A DNA stretch of 64,000 bases. Origin: Wuchereria bancrofti. Taxonomy: Eukaryota > Nematoda > Chromadorea > Rhabditida > Onchocercidae. Below, piece by piece: positions 14,430-28,136 of the stretch (its first letter is position 1; each line of letters starts with the position of its first letter). The position numbers were made by a program, and so were the translations under genes. The stretch lies in the NCBI GenBank assembly GCA_005281725.1, contig SSBO01000003.1, forward strand, positions 891,396 through 955,395. Direction: 5' to 3'. The notes beneath the pieces were generated by a model. The model was not told the DNA's origin, did not search any database, and saw nothing but the letters and a program-made list of their open reading frames with translations.

Positions 14430-17400
14430 ATGGGTAGAAGACGTGGTCGTGTAAGGTTTTTCGTCAATTTTTAAGTTAAACAAATTTCATAGGAGTATAA
14501 TTTTTGTTGACAGAGTAAATTTAAATTGGATACTGTTCATTTCCTTTCCGTTTACCTAGAAAATTTATAATATATTTAAGAAACTTAAGAAAAAAGAATT
14601 TTAAAAACTTATAAATATATTTAAGAAACTTTTGTTTCTCTTTTTTGAAAACTTTTAATTATCACATCGGATTAACATTGGCGAATATTCAGGATTTTGG
14701 TTGCGGAGGATATGACTGGAGATATAACAGCTACGGATACGGCGACGATAGTCGTCGTGGTCGCGGAAATGTTATTATTTTATTTAGAAAAGTCTTATGA
14801 TTGAAATAGCGGCAGTTTGGAGTAACCAGATTCCTACTAGTGCCTTGGTCACATAGATAATATAGATAGATTATTTAGAACCTTACAACTTTGTTTTACG
14901 ACAGCTTTTTAGGGTGTATTTTCATCTCATTTTTTTTTTTCGCTGTATTGAAAGTTTCGAAATTTCAGTGTCGTGAGGTGAAGAAGACCTGTCGTGCACC
15001 AGCTGGACAATATACCGTATATTTATTTAATTTTGCAATTTTCTGCTAAACAAACAGAAAGCAATTATAGCTTAAGTTCTGCGTTGCGTTTGATTTCTTT
15101 TTGCTGTGACTTCTAAAAGCTCGGTTGATAACAATATCAAAAATAAGGATAGTATACTGTACGATAAGAAATTGGTTACAGATGTTTACCTTAATGCATT
15201 CCGGAAATAAAATCATGTGAAGTACGTATTACGACTATATCAGGCCATAAAAATGGCGATGCTATCAGTCTCGCAGAACTCGACTTCGTTTTTCTTTTCA
15301 GCCCAGTGCGATTGACCTTCCATTACAAGAAACAGCAGAAAACACAGTAGTGTATGAATACATAAAGAGTTCTTCTGAGATGAAGAATGAGCCAAAAATA
15401 CCATGTGCAATTGATAATGTTAGTTCATTCATTTACTGTAAGGCTGTGAACGTTTTTGTTGGTTGGATGGCAAAGTTTTTCCAAATTGAATATCCGTATT
15501 TCTATGGGCGAGTCTATGAAAGCTGTGGAATAGATTATGGGGCTGCGGTTTCGTATACGGAGTTTATTACAGATAAATCAAAAAGAAAGATAAGAATAAC
15601 GTTGAAAAAGATTTTAGGATTTCGCAGAAAGTGATGCAACAGAGCTTGAAATTGTATCCGCTACAAATACTGAAACAGCCGATGAGGTTTTGAATTTCTA
15701 GTTTTCAAAAAAAAGAAAACGTAGAGTTGGTTCTTCGTAAAGTATATATCCTGGATTATAACTTGAAGATCGTTGCAGTTAACCAGCTCAATCATGCAAG
15801 ATATTGAACTGGGAAACGAAAAGGACTTTAATGGCAATACGATTTTATTGTCCAGAGATGTAAGTTTTATTGAAATATTTGAATCGTAAAACATTTTTAA
15901 TTTCTGCTCGGTTAATCTCCAAGTACTTTACTTTTCCATTTGGGAAGTAAAACAATGTTGTGAGACAATTCCCCTTAATTGTCGCTGTACCTCAGAATTC
16001 CCTATTTCGATTATATCAATTACCGATTAGGCTAATATTTTCTTTAGTAGAGTTAATAAATGCTACAAATTTACCGTTGTTCAGGAAAGTAGCATCGCCA
16101 GAGAAAGTTGTATTGTCAATCGACTATATTTGTTTCCACAGCGAAATGAGACATCATTAAGAGTTAGGAGTGAATTGGATCTTTTGAACCCAGTACGGTT
16201 TTTTTTGACCAATGATGCTTTGTGTTAAAAATACTTCTTTTGTATCTTTTCCTTTCTATGCACAATTTTCTCCCTTTCCCGTCACTCCCCCGACAAAAAA
16301 AGGCTCGAAGATTGCGAAAATAGACTATTTTATGTTGAAAGAAAAGCTAAACTAAAAAATTATAGTTGCGTAATGTGGGCAAATCGAACAGTGCAAAAAC
16401 AAAAGAAACTAATGCTGACCCATCTGATCCATTATGGAGTTCTTGTTTCGAGGTTTGCGATTTGCAGTGTAACATTCGTTGTGCTGTCAAGCAAACATGG
16501 TTTTGATATGTGGGGCATTATTTGATTACAACAGATTGTAATCATTTACTTTAGCCGGAACGAAGGTCTTCTGTTATCGAAGAATCTTAAATAATTCATA
16601 TAATCTAGCTTAATTTTTTCTTAAAAAAGTTTTCCAAACGTATGTCGTTTGTTTGATTCCTATCAGTTGTTGCTAATACAGCTACGCTAGCATATCATGA
16701 ACATATCCTGTATTTATTTAGTTTTGTAGTTAAATGGATATCTGACTACAGTGTGAAGGTACCATTTCAGTAGGTGAAAATATGTATGTTTCGGATATCT
16801 AACATATATACTAATTTTTGCAGCTTCACCTCAACGGTGACAAACCTCAAAATCCGAATGTCGACAGACTAAAAAATACCTCGACATCGCTAGAAGTTCT
16901 TCACAGTGGAGTAATTTTCTCTTGTCTTTGTAGGCCCAATTATAAAAGGATATTACTATCATATAATAACTTCTTAATTCCTGTTTCAGGAGAACTCTGT
17001 TCTAAATATTACTCGAACTTTGAGCATTTCTGGACAAAAACTTGCATCTGTATCGGACGAACATTTCTACATTGAGGTGGATTTTTATCTCATTTACTTT
17101 GGTACCATCATTTTGTGTATCTTACCATTCTCTGACCTGCTGTATTATTCATTGAAAGCGATCATAATCTTTATTTTAAAAACTATTCATCAAGTTAAGT
17201 TAGCCTTGGAGTTTTGCCATGAACGGTTCAACTCTGGACATATAACAATGTTATTATTGAAACTTTTTCTTTTTTCAGTTAAGCCACGATGCAGACAAAG
17301 TTAATAATAAGGGCGATATAAACAAGCTTATATCAGCCTCCAAAAAAGATTTATGCAATAATGTTAGTTGATTTAGATTGATGTTTTAAATTCACTTCAT

Positions 17401-20400
17401 TTCTTGTGATTTCTTTTGACTATTATTAATATATAAGATTCAAAAAGATGTATTCCACAAGGATGAAAATGTATTAAATAGAAAGGAGCATATTTTTCTA
17501 TGTATAACTATTGGAGATATTGACGGAGTTCGAAAAAAACATGGGATTACTTTAGTGCGTAAATTTTCTATTGAAAATTTTTACAATGAAGCAATTACTA
17601 TATGGTTTTATTAGCTTCTGTATAATATTGCACGATAATGCAGAGCGTTAATCAGAAGCCATTTTATCAAAAAAGCGTTTTAAAACTCGAAATTTGGATA
17701 AATTTTTGATCATATGGGAGAAAGTGGGTGGAACAGACGTTTTGAAAGTCAAGTCATTCAATTGTTCCTCCACATTGTTTACTAGTTCTTACGTTTAGTT
17801 TGTTTTGTAGATATCTCAAAAATAAAACAAGAACGTGCACTTGCTACTGTGCTTGAAACCACAATTTTTATTTAGAGTAGCAAAAAGGGCTTTATTAAAA
17901 TTTTAACGTGACGTCGTCAGTGATCTAGCTGAGGATCTACGAATTTGAAGAAAAGCACCACCACGTTCATAAGTCAAAAAAGTGGGGTATTATTGTAAAA
18001 TACATTTCACTTTCTTCGGTTTGTCGTTCCCGAAGAAGTTCCAAATTGCTAAGCTGTTACGTGTACGAGTGTGTAAATTCCTACGTAAATATAAATCTTG
18101 AGGGAGAGTTTTTAGTTATGTCAATATTAAGGTTGCAGAAGTACAGGTTTTCAAAGTGTATAGAAATTCTAGCGGGAAAATGGTTAAAATGTAGTTCTGA
18201 ACAAAATTTATCAGTTGTTTGACTTCGTTACTTTTCAGGGTTTGTATGATAGGACTCATCGAGCATCTGACAATTGTCTTGATGTTGTATGTGGTGAAGT
18301 ATCAGCTAATTCACGTGTGGCAAGATGTAGAAGCTTTTCTTTCTCTGCGGTTCGTTTAAAGTTTTGCATAACAATGATAGTTTACCGATTGTGGAGTGCG
18401 ACAAATGCAGATTTATTCAGTTTTTACTTATTAGGTTCATCTGGAAGGAAAGCTGTAGTTTATTGGAAATTGTTGCTTATTAGAAAATTTGTTAGAAACA
18501 GTGTTCTTTTAAAACGTCGTATATATTTAAAGAAATTTAAAAAGCCCATAGAAAATTCAGGATTACCTTTTTTTAGCAGAACTGTAATCATACTGAGATC
18601 TTTACGACAAGTAAGGATAAGAACAATGCAGTTGATATTGGAAAAGTAAGTGAAAGTATTCCAATACTTTTCTTCAAAGTATACATTTGAAATTTTGTCC
18701 TTATTTCACATTTATTAAAAGTATTAGTTTGGTTTTATGTTATTTTAAAACTTTATAAAATATTGTTTTAAGAAGCTTTTATTTAAAAGTTTTATTATTT
18801 AAGTTTTTTATTTTTTTAGTTGTCAGCAATAATATTAGTGCTTTTTTTAATTCATATTTCAAAAATTAGTTTCTTGTCTTGAGAATTAGGACCTTTCATA
18901 AATTTACTTGTTTAATAATTGGGATGAGATTATTTCTTGTGCTGAAAAGCAAGATTTATCCAAATCTTTTTAGGCTAAAATATTGTTGACAGCAACAGGG
19001 CATCAGAAAACACCTTTGTGTCAATCGCGTGATTGTATATCGTTAACCGATCGGTCGTCTAATTTTACTTTCTCATCTGCGCACAGCAACAAAAGTTTTA
19101 CTGATTCTTTTCCTTGGGTTAGTGATTGTACATTAAGAAATTTTTTTAATTGGAAATATAATTATATTTACCACCTGGATGTTATTTTTAGGGTGATGTT
19201 ACCTCTTCAGTGGAATCGCATATATCAACACCGAAAAATAGTGATGTTGCAATAAAAGATGTGAGCGACAAATTCATGGCTTTCAAGCTTGAGTAACAAC
19301 AGAATACTTTTAATGTTCAGTTTTTTGATTTTTCGAAAGGATTTCTTGGCAATCTTTTAAAAATTTAGGATATACCGATGGACACATCGCTTCCTTATAT
19401 GATGCTACCAGACACCGATCACATATCAGGATGTAATTTCAACCGAACACAAATTAGCCGTGAAGAATATGTTAAAGACAAAGCAAATGTTGAACAAAAA
19501 GCAAAAGTCGTAAGCTATATGTTACTGTGTCCAGTATAAGAATGACTAATGAAAATTGAATAAAAATTTTTCTATGCGTCTTGTTTTTAAGGAGCTTTAA
19601 TGTTTTGTTGTACATGTTGATTTATTTTACGTATTTGGTCAGGCAGAATGAAAATTATTAGTATTTAGATGTAGTTAAAAACAGTTTTTTAAAAGAAAAA
19701 AGAGTATGTGCAGTGTCTCGATGCATGCGGGTACATTCGCTTTGCTGTCCTTGTGGGAATAGAAATCTTTTTCCAGAATCAAGCCCGTATATTTTTCTTG
19801 TTTAACTATTTTAATTAGATTCAAGTGTTCTTTGCTGCCTTTTTTTATAAGTATCTTTTCTAGCTTTTTATCACAATCAGACTTCTCTAGGAATTGCCCA
19901 AAGGCGAACTGAAAAAACATTGCTTTGTCACTCAGCACACTATTATTTATCCTGTAAGTCATTTGGAAATGCAATGTTTTCCGAATAGTACCTATCAGTT
20001 CAAATACGAAGAAAAAGATGAAAAAAGTGAGGATAAGCAAGCGGTTGCTTTACGCAGAGATCAGTGTTCGCAGACTAAGGAACTTATAGTAACGCAATCA
20101 CCAGAGGTAAATTTGTTGCCTTTTCAGACTGTGCAGTAGAAATTAGGTATTTGTCGCTTATATGATTTTAATCCTGTGTTTTTTGTTTCAGGATACAAAT
20201 CGAGCAGTGTCTGTATTGAACACAATGTTAGAGCGACGTTTAAATAACAGTGGAAGTCAAAATGGATCCTTTGCTCAAGAACGATTAAGCAGTCTTTATT
20301 CAACACCAGTGGGTTGTCCAAAATCACCACCACAAAAGATTTTGAATTTTCAAAGTTTTACGGTCCGTTTATTGAGAGTTTAGCTTATATCTTACTTTTT

Positions 20401-23400
20401 ATTCGTATAAGAGTGAGTGCAGTACATCGTCCCTATGAGTTGTTGACTCAAATCTAATTCTCCTTTCCACCCTTTCAGGGAACCAACAGATTAAATGACT
20501 TTGTTGATAGAAGTGATGCTCCATTACCACATTCAAAATGTTTGCCAATTGGACCTGAGGTTGTTTTCATTAAATCATTTATTATTGCTTAGAGGTCGTT
20601 GCTTTTCGTTACTTCAGTGATTGCTTTTCCCATGAATTGTACTTTGTTTGACCGCAAAAGCACAGTTTTATTACTAGACAATTTTCGGTTCTACTAATAA
20701 ATATTAATAAGTTAAAAGTAGATTTGCATGAATTGAAGGATATTGTATAGCTATTTAAGATGGATAAAAAAGCAGCAACGACTGCGAATGGACAGTATGA
20801 ACACATTGTCCAAGAACCGAAGGAAATTTTTCTAAAACAATATTGCCAGGAAAATAGCTATGAGAAGGCATCACCAATATCAGATAGCGAAGGACGTTCA
20901 ACAATTCGGTATGCTTTATAGCCAGAAAAAGATCGTCTTTTGACAGAAAATTATTTACATCTTTTGCTAGTAATTATAGTTATTTTATAAAAATATCTTA
21001 TTTGAAGAGAACTAGATTTATGGCTTTTTCAAAAACTGTTGCTTTCTGTTTGTAAGAATTCACCGAAGTTCTGTCATAATTTTTTTACTAGTGACTTTTC
21101 CTTGGTCATATGTACATGTTGTTAATTTATAGTGATTGTCTAAAGCTGTCGTCCTTGATTGTGATCTGAAATACAAATAATCTTGTTAAGCAGTAGCATC
21201 TTAAATCCCGTTCCAGAAAAGAACATACATATTGCAATATTAATTGAAGCCACATACTTTAAATCACATTTCATCAAAAAATAATTGATGTTTTTAATAT
21301 AATACAGCACGAAAATATTCTTGTGACTGATTATATTTATGCCAAAGTTTGGAGCAATTATATATTGAGAATTCCTCTTCTTTATATTTCAATAGCAATT
21401 TTGATTACTAATAGATGAATAGTCGCGATTTGCAATCTATTACAGCAACCGTTTGCCAAGAGGACAGACACGTAAACTGGCGTCGTTGTTTGAAACGATG
21501 AGTGATGCAGCAAGTGTAGAAATGTTACGAGAGATAGATCACTTGAAACGCCGCGGTAAGTCAGTTCCGCCGAACATTATCAAAAAAACTTGTCAACAAG
21601 AGACTGAAGTCAATACCAGGGAACTTTTTCGAGGTTTGTTTTGCGTATTGCTTTTTAAAAACTCAGTTCTCATTTCATCACATATTTTCTAGCTAAAAAA
21701 GTGTTTGACGTTTTAATTTTGCAATGATTTTGAATGTGAATTCGGGAAATGTGGAACTCATTTAGATCTAGCAGTTCCACGCAAAAGAGATGAGATTGAA
21801 GGGCACTTTATAAAAGACGAGCAAGTTGAAGCACGCAACGTACGTAGCATGGTGAATCGGTTGGTTCTTATATCTTTGGTTTCTTTGTTACATTAATTTT
21901 TCTCCTGTTTTTTACCTTATATTTTTAGGTTTGAATCGGTATCGGACCCAAATAGGTGTCAAAATTCACCGCGGACAATTCAAGTCGATACAACACCACG
22001 AAAACTAAAGAATCAAAAACGATACTCACAGTACGTCACAAACATGTTACAACAGGTGCCAGGTGTTCCCAGTGGCAGAAGTATTCAAAATGTTCAGTAT
22101 GCTGTTGATTCGAACTACAATGTCTGTGGTATTACAAGGTCACCTTCATCGCGATCAGATGAATGGAATGAGTGCTCAGGTCACGGAAGTTCCTCGCACA
22201 ATTTGCCGTACGGTAGTACGAGCTGCGCTAACGTCTGGGATCAACAGCAATACGAATTAGGATTGCGCAGGGTTTTCATTTTCTTCATTCTAACATAAGT
22301 ATTTACAATTGTGTCTTTCTCAGTGTTTGTTATTTGAACCTTACTTTTCAGGGAATAACTAGTCTGAAACGTTACGATAGCAGATACAGCAGAGTAACGA
22401 ATGAGGTAGAGTGATTTATGCATTCTAATAGGAATCCAAATATATAAACGAAGATAATTATTTAGTCAGGTATCCATGTTTTTCTGCTCTCACCTCTTCT
22501 GGTTTCTGTGGAAAGGGAACAACATAATTCAGCAGCTGGTAAAAATAATCACAATTTCTTACCTGCTTCTTATTGGATGTGAATCACGGAGTATTGATGT
22601 TTAAATTGCTTATTATAGAAAGTATAAATAACTTTCTATAACAAAAATATAGTAACAAAATCTGTAATAAATGTTACAGATTCATAACGTGAGTACATCA
22701 TTTCAGGGGGGGATCATTTCAGGCAAAAATTTACTTTCTTGTTTACATATATATACATTATTCAAAACCACTGTATTGATTGTGAGACCTATTGCAGATT
22801 CTCAGTCAAAACCCGTCTTATGCTACGCAAACGCAAATGCGCCAAGTGAATTACAATCCTGAAGTACAGTCAAGTTACCAAATGGATGCTATTACTGATC
22901 GTTCGCAAAAACGTAAGCAAGTTTTACATTTCATTTCTTGATTATTTTTCTACAAATTGTAGTATTTATATTTTTGTAGATATTTATGAGGAAAGACTTG
23001 ATAATGAAATTGTGGATCACGTTGCTGAAGTAGAAAAAGCGTTTGATTTCGTCAATAAGGTTTGCTTTGATTGATCGTTTCACGATTAATTCGCTGTAAT
23101 CTAACCAACTTGAACCTTCCCTAAATGTATTTTAGACTGATTCACTAGCAACTCTTGGTCGACAGTGTTCGCAAGAATCTCTGGGGAAACCTTTATCGCC
23201 ATCTGCAAAAGCTAGCTATTCGGTTAGTGGCGTGTTTTTATGATAACTTCTACATTTATTAAGATAAGCATTAAGAAATGTGAAAACTCATTACTATTAA
23301 ATATATTACTATAAATTGTGAATTATTGTGTCCTTTGGAAATATTGACAAATCTTTCATCGCCATTCCCTTTATTGTGTCTATATTGGTTGCTTACGGTG

Positions 23401-26346
23401 CTTACAAAAATTTATTCAGGTCTCACTATACCGTGATTTGGAAAGAGAATACCGTAAATTGCCGAACGGTGACGTCCCTGTTGGTTTTTCTCCAGCTGCT
23501 TATTCGTCAACTCCATCTGCTGGCGAGCGATTGGCAACTTATGAACACAAAAATCCGACGGTAATTTATTTTGATATTTCTGTTCCGAAGACTATTGATT
23601 TGGTAATTTAGGCTAAGGATTATTGAGCTCTTATTTTTTGAGCAGTTCTGTTTATTCGCCAAATCTGAAATATACTGTGCTATAGTGGATGTAATATTTG
23701 TAAATAAGAGATCTGTGATGATTTTGCTTCATAGAATTGATGTTTACTGAAGTATTAGTCGATATTATTAAGGTAAGCATTAACAAACGTAAAATACATG
23801 CCATCTTGACGAGATTGAAAGCACCTGTAAGCACTGGAACCGGAAATCATTTGTTTGCAGATAAAAACTACTAAACTTGGAGTTCACTTAGTTACATCGA
23901 GTCCAATGGCCACTTCCACTCCTCTTGATGGTTCACCAGCAACTAATAGTCGCACACATACTTCCACAAGTTATATGCTTAATCGAAGTGGCTTCTCCTC
24001 AATAACGGCTTCGACAGCGCACGAAATCGTTCAGCTACAACAGTTAGATATAGAGCTACAGGTTGGTGATATGCTTTTGATTTTGGCTTGAACCCTGGTA
24101 AAATATAGATTTGTCTGAATCTCATTTGCTCACATATCATTAGCGCCAAAGCACTTTTTAGCTAGAACACACTCGTTCACTTTGATGAAATCAGAATTTC
24201 CAGATTTTCTTGCAATTGCATTTCCTGTTAGTGTTTCCTCATTTTTTCATTATGAAAGATAAGGTTCTCTTGACAATATGGAATATGGATTACAGACAAT
24301 AAAGCAAGAAATAATGATCCAGGAGGGTCAGATTGCACAGGCGTCGTTGGCATTAACTCATTGCAAGAAGAATAACAGCTTTAATGGAACTCTTGTTGAG
24401 GTTAGTTAATCGTCTTATAGATAAAGGGATGCTTACTATCCGGTAAAGAAATAGAAAGCAAAGAAATATTTTAAAGCCTATAAATATGATATATTTACAG
24501 CTAAGTGCTCAACGTGGTTTGTTACTGGCACGCGAACGACTTCTGGCATTGCGAAATGAAATGCAACGTTTGGAAACACGTCGACTTATCAAGGAATCGG
24601 TTCCTCCATCGACGAAACGTATGCGTGGAGCTATCGACCTTACATCAATTAACGTTTACCTTAATCGCAACTTTTGCATCCGTAATATTGATGAAAGTAA
24701 GTTTATGCCAATGTTTATTGTGGAGAAAGCTTTTTACTGTTTTTATAATTTCTAATAAAATATTGTTCATGACCATGACCATTTATTATCTTGTTCCTTT
24801 CCGCTTGACATTCGACACTGAGTTTTTTTGTAATAAACTGAACAAACTGTCTTTGTCTAGATGTTTCGTACGCTTTCGTTATCCTTCTGAAAACTGATGA
24901 GCAAGTAGAAGCTACGCAAACAGTTACACTAATGGACACGCGAGCGTTACGTGTTAGCAAAGTTCATTTTTCTGATCAAATTCGTTTCACAAATCTACCA
25001 GTCGATTTTACAGTGCTGTTGGAGATCTATGCTTTGGTGACAAATTTTTTTTTTTGTAATATATGCAGTTTTTTAGGATCTATCTGTGCTTCACTCGAAT
25101 GTTATCGTTTGCTTGTTGGAAAAAAGAAGTTGCTTAGGGAGCAGTTTCTATTTTTTTTTTCTTATTCAATATATCTGGATCTTGAAGAATTTCGAAGTTT
25201 TCTGGCAACGCATTTTAGTGTGACTAACACTTGTTTTATAGTTTATAACTGTAATTCCAAACTCTGTACAGGGCGGTTTTTTCCAATCATTCTGTTGCTG
25301 AAATTACATGCTCATTCATCAGAAGCTAATACATTTTTAGAAAGTTACTGAAAATCGTCGCTCAGATGATTATTCATGCAGCATGCTGAAAAACAAAGCG
25401 AAGTCGTTGTTGAGTCCATGTTGGTTCTATCTCATTTCGTTATATCATTTAAACTTAAATTTTTTTCACCCTTGTATTCATTCAGATTTTAATTTTTAGC
25501 TAAGAAGACATGTGGTGACGAATCAGTTGTGGGCTTCTCAGAATTTACATGCTGTGGACATATCTGTTTGAATAGGGACACCGTTGGTATGCAAAAATTC
25601 TATTTGGATGGAGCAGTTTATCCACTAGAAGGAACAATTGAGATTGACTCTCGCTGCACGACGCTTCCTCCTACCATTGAAATTGATTTCCGAGGATTCT
25701 TGGTAATTTGAAAGATCACAAGTAAATAAGAGTCGTAGGAATTTTTTTTTTCTACTTCATTTACATTAATACATTTTTAATGCGATGAAATAATTTGATT
25801 TGTATTTCAGACAATGTATCAAATAATATCTGGATTGGGGTCATGGGCTAGATACTGGGCTGTGCTGCGCTGTGGTGTAGTGCAATTTTGGAAATATCCG
25901 GATGATGAAGCTTCTGAAAAGGTTTCGATGTGTTACTAAACATTCTGCAGCAATATTATAAGATTTCGAAGGTGTTTCTGTAACATGAAATTGTATTTAA
26001 GCCTCCTCTCGCATGTATGGATCTTTCGAAATGTACGGACAAGGAAATCAGCCATGCATCTCATGAAATCTGTTCACGTCCGAATGCTTTCACCGTTGAC
26101 CTTCTGGTTCCAACAACACCTTCCCTTATAGAGAAAAAACGGTTTGCATGTTAAATTACTTTGATTACCAAGATATTGCTAAAAGGAAGAGCCTTATTTA
26201 AAGAGCGAACTAACTGGTAGTGACATTACAGAATATGTTTCGTTTTTTTTTTTTTCTTCAGTGTATTGTTATCTGCGGACACGAAGGAGCTTTGCAGTGC
26301 TTGGTTGAATGCACTGAATGGGACACTGGAGGTGCTTCGAGGATAG
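14430..26346 (+). CDS. Anillin-family protein (anillin homology + PH domain)
   Basis: About 38 exons give roughly 1480 residues. Anillins scaffold actin, myosin, septins and RhoA at the cytokinetic ring. Exons: 14430-14450, 14693-14770, 14969-15016, 15302-15418, 15618-15686, 15779-15859, 16142-16192, 16366-16452, 16824-16910, 16990-17076, 17279-17362, 17438-about 17527 (donor unclear), 18239-18349, 18577-18645, 18974-19117, 19192-19260, 19369-19509, 19891-20106, 20192-20362, 20479-20559, 20760-20908, 21446-21633, 21766-21859, 21929-22271, 22352-22405, 22798-22912, 22980-23059, 23136-23222, 23420-23560, 23861-24061, 24296-24400, 24501-24696, 24861-25036, 25341-25419, 25500-25702, 25811-25921, 26002-26141, 26262-26346. 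The N-terminal two thirds are polar and look disordered. Exons 30-32 form a coiled coil. The anillin homology domain starts near residue 1175 (KRMRGAIDLTSINVYLNR; VDFTVLLEIYAL). The PH domain closes the protein (SWARYWAVLRCGVVQFWKYP; ELCSAWLNALN). The first three Arg/Gly/Tyr-rich exons could belong to a separate small gene. Which C. elegans ani paralogue matches is not decided. Confidence 0.9.
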
Positions 26347-27133
26347 CCATAATTTGTTTAAAGTTGGACTTCTTGTAACGTGCATAGTTTTAGAGGCTGT
26401 TATTTCTCAACTTAAATTCTAATATTGTTATGTGTGACATGTGTACTTATTCCCTTATAATAGCTGCGTGCATCTCTTTCATTCCATCTTTTATTTGTTT
26501 GCTGACTTATTTTAATCATCAAATGTTACTTCTCCTTTCTTCTGATTTTATCCTGTGTTATAAAAAAAATTCAGTTCGTTGTTTTTCCTCCTAATAAATT
26601 GTTTTCTTTTTTTTAATTTGTATTGTGTGCTGCAACAAATGAGCAGGTCTGACAGCGCATATCTAACGTTAACGGTTGTGTACATTATTTACCGAATAAT
26701 TCAAACATATCATATTGATTAGGTGGTGGTTTCCCATGCGGTAAAGGTTCCGCTAAGTTGTTTTTTTTTTTGCTACGGCTGAAGTGGCAAATGGTTTGCA
26801 TTTCATTTTTTTTGTTTAGAGGATTCGGAGTTCATATAGTTGTTTGTGACTGAGCTGGTCGTTGAGACACAATAGCTTTGTCAATGTGACGGTGAGATAC
26901 TTTTGAGGTTGTAACGATTATTGTGTGTTTTGTTGTATTTTGTTGTTCGCATGCACAGTAGTAGCAGTTGCAAGTTCGCATTTTTCCGGGAATGTGCTAG
27001 TCCGGTAACAATTTAAGAATGTGGTGGATTTAGTGGATGATTTCAAATGCAGAAGTTATTTGTAATTCCCATCTAAGGGGTTTTAGTAAAATTGCATAAT
27101 TTAATCTTTGTTTTTTTTTTTCTCCCAAGCACA
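26347..27133. other. Spacer between anillin and ATP synthase f
   Basis: No coding exon was seen. The stretch holds the anillin 3' UTR. It ends in a long T-run and CTCCCAAG just before the next start codon, a possible trans-splice acceptor. Confidence 0.5.
26593..26598 (+). terminator. Candidate polyadenylation signal of anillin
   Basis: AATAAA lies about 250 bases after the anillin stop codon in AT-rich 3' sequence. It is assigned only by motif and position. Confidence 0.4.
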
Positions 27134-28136
27134 ATGGCAACAAAAATCCCTGTAACGAAGTATTTTCGACCATTTGTGCCACCATTACCGCATGGCACAA
27201 AAATTAGCAACGATTTATATTGGGATGTATACATTTATCGGCCACTTTGTCGCCTCTGGGAACGTGTGGGTGTTTATCTGTACAATCGAGTGATTAATCG
27301 CTTCGAAATTGGCGTAAGAGATAAAGCGTATAATGCTCGCATTCATGGTCCTTACTGTCCTTGGAGATATTATGGAACTAAAAGTATGGTTATTTTTTTT
27401 TGGATTTAAATACTTTTATAGGGCATTCTCTTGAATTCTTGAAGTCCTTGTAATGGAATTCAATGAAGTCTTTTAATGAAGCACAATTAGTGCCATAATA
27501 TCAATTTTACTAATCTGAACTGCCTTTTAGAAGATACAAAATTGATGGATGTGAAATTATGCGACTTACCAGCATGGTTTTCACGTCGTGACAAATCGAT
27601 TGGAGGTATTGCAAATGCCGCTGTAAAAAGTTTTTACAGATTCGAGCATTACTATTTCGACCACTATCTTATCAATTTGGTTGGATTTTTGCTTTTCTAG
27701 TCATTTCCGAACATAATTAGTTATGGATAATATATATGTATATAGCGGTATAACTCTATAGTCACATTATTATGTAAAGCATTAAAACACGAATACCGAA
27801 GATCTGATTGTAATACATTGATAAAAACATGATTAGCTTATAATGAGAAACTAAGGATGCATTTGGAGTCAAATAATAAGTAGGACTAATTATTTGACAT
27901 AGAAATTATTTGGTACAAGTTTAAATACTATCTTCCACGTACGTGTCCAGAAAATTTTATTTCACTTTATCAGATGATTTGTTTAATTATTTGTTCCGTA
28001 CTTTTCGTAGGAGACACTGTATATATTTTTTTTCCAGCCACGATTCTTCTTGCGTTTCGTTATTTTTGCTTATCTGCTGGGAATAATACTTTTCTATGAA
28101 GAGATTCCGGCTTCTGTTGCGCTGTATCACTGGTGA
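27134..28136 (+). CDS. ATP5MF: Mitochondrial ATP synthase subunit f
   Basis: Three exons (27134-27383, 27531-27679, 28038-28136) encode 165 residues. Subunit f is a small membrane-embedded subunit of the Fo part of mitochondrial ATP synthase and helps dimerisation. The family core is clear: KDTKLMDVKLCDLPAWFSRRD, then an aromatic stretch FYRFEHYYFDHY, matching the KDKKLLEVKLGELPSW and RGYYRYYNKY blocks of the animal protein. The third exon supplies the expected single membrane helix (RFFLRFVIFAYLLGIILFY) and ends in YHW. Before the core is an extension of about 80 residues (FRPFVPPLPHGT and onward) not found in vertebrates. Reading straight on past the exon 2 donor would end in a stop 21 bases later and lose the helix, so the spliced form is preferred. 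The start is the ATG four bases after a T-rich AG acceptor. Confidence 0.85.

Noticed and set aside
18215..18649. 144-codon plus-strand frame in the anillin gene
   Set aside because: It runs through introns in a different frame from the spliced exons 18239-18349 and 18577-18645.
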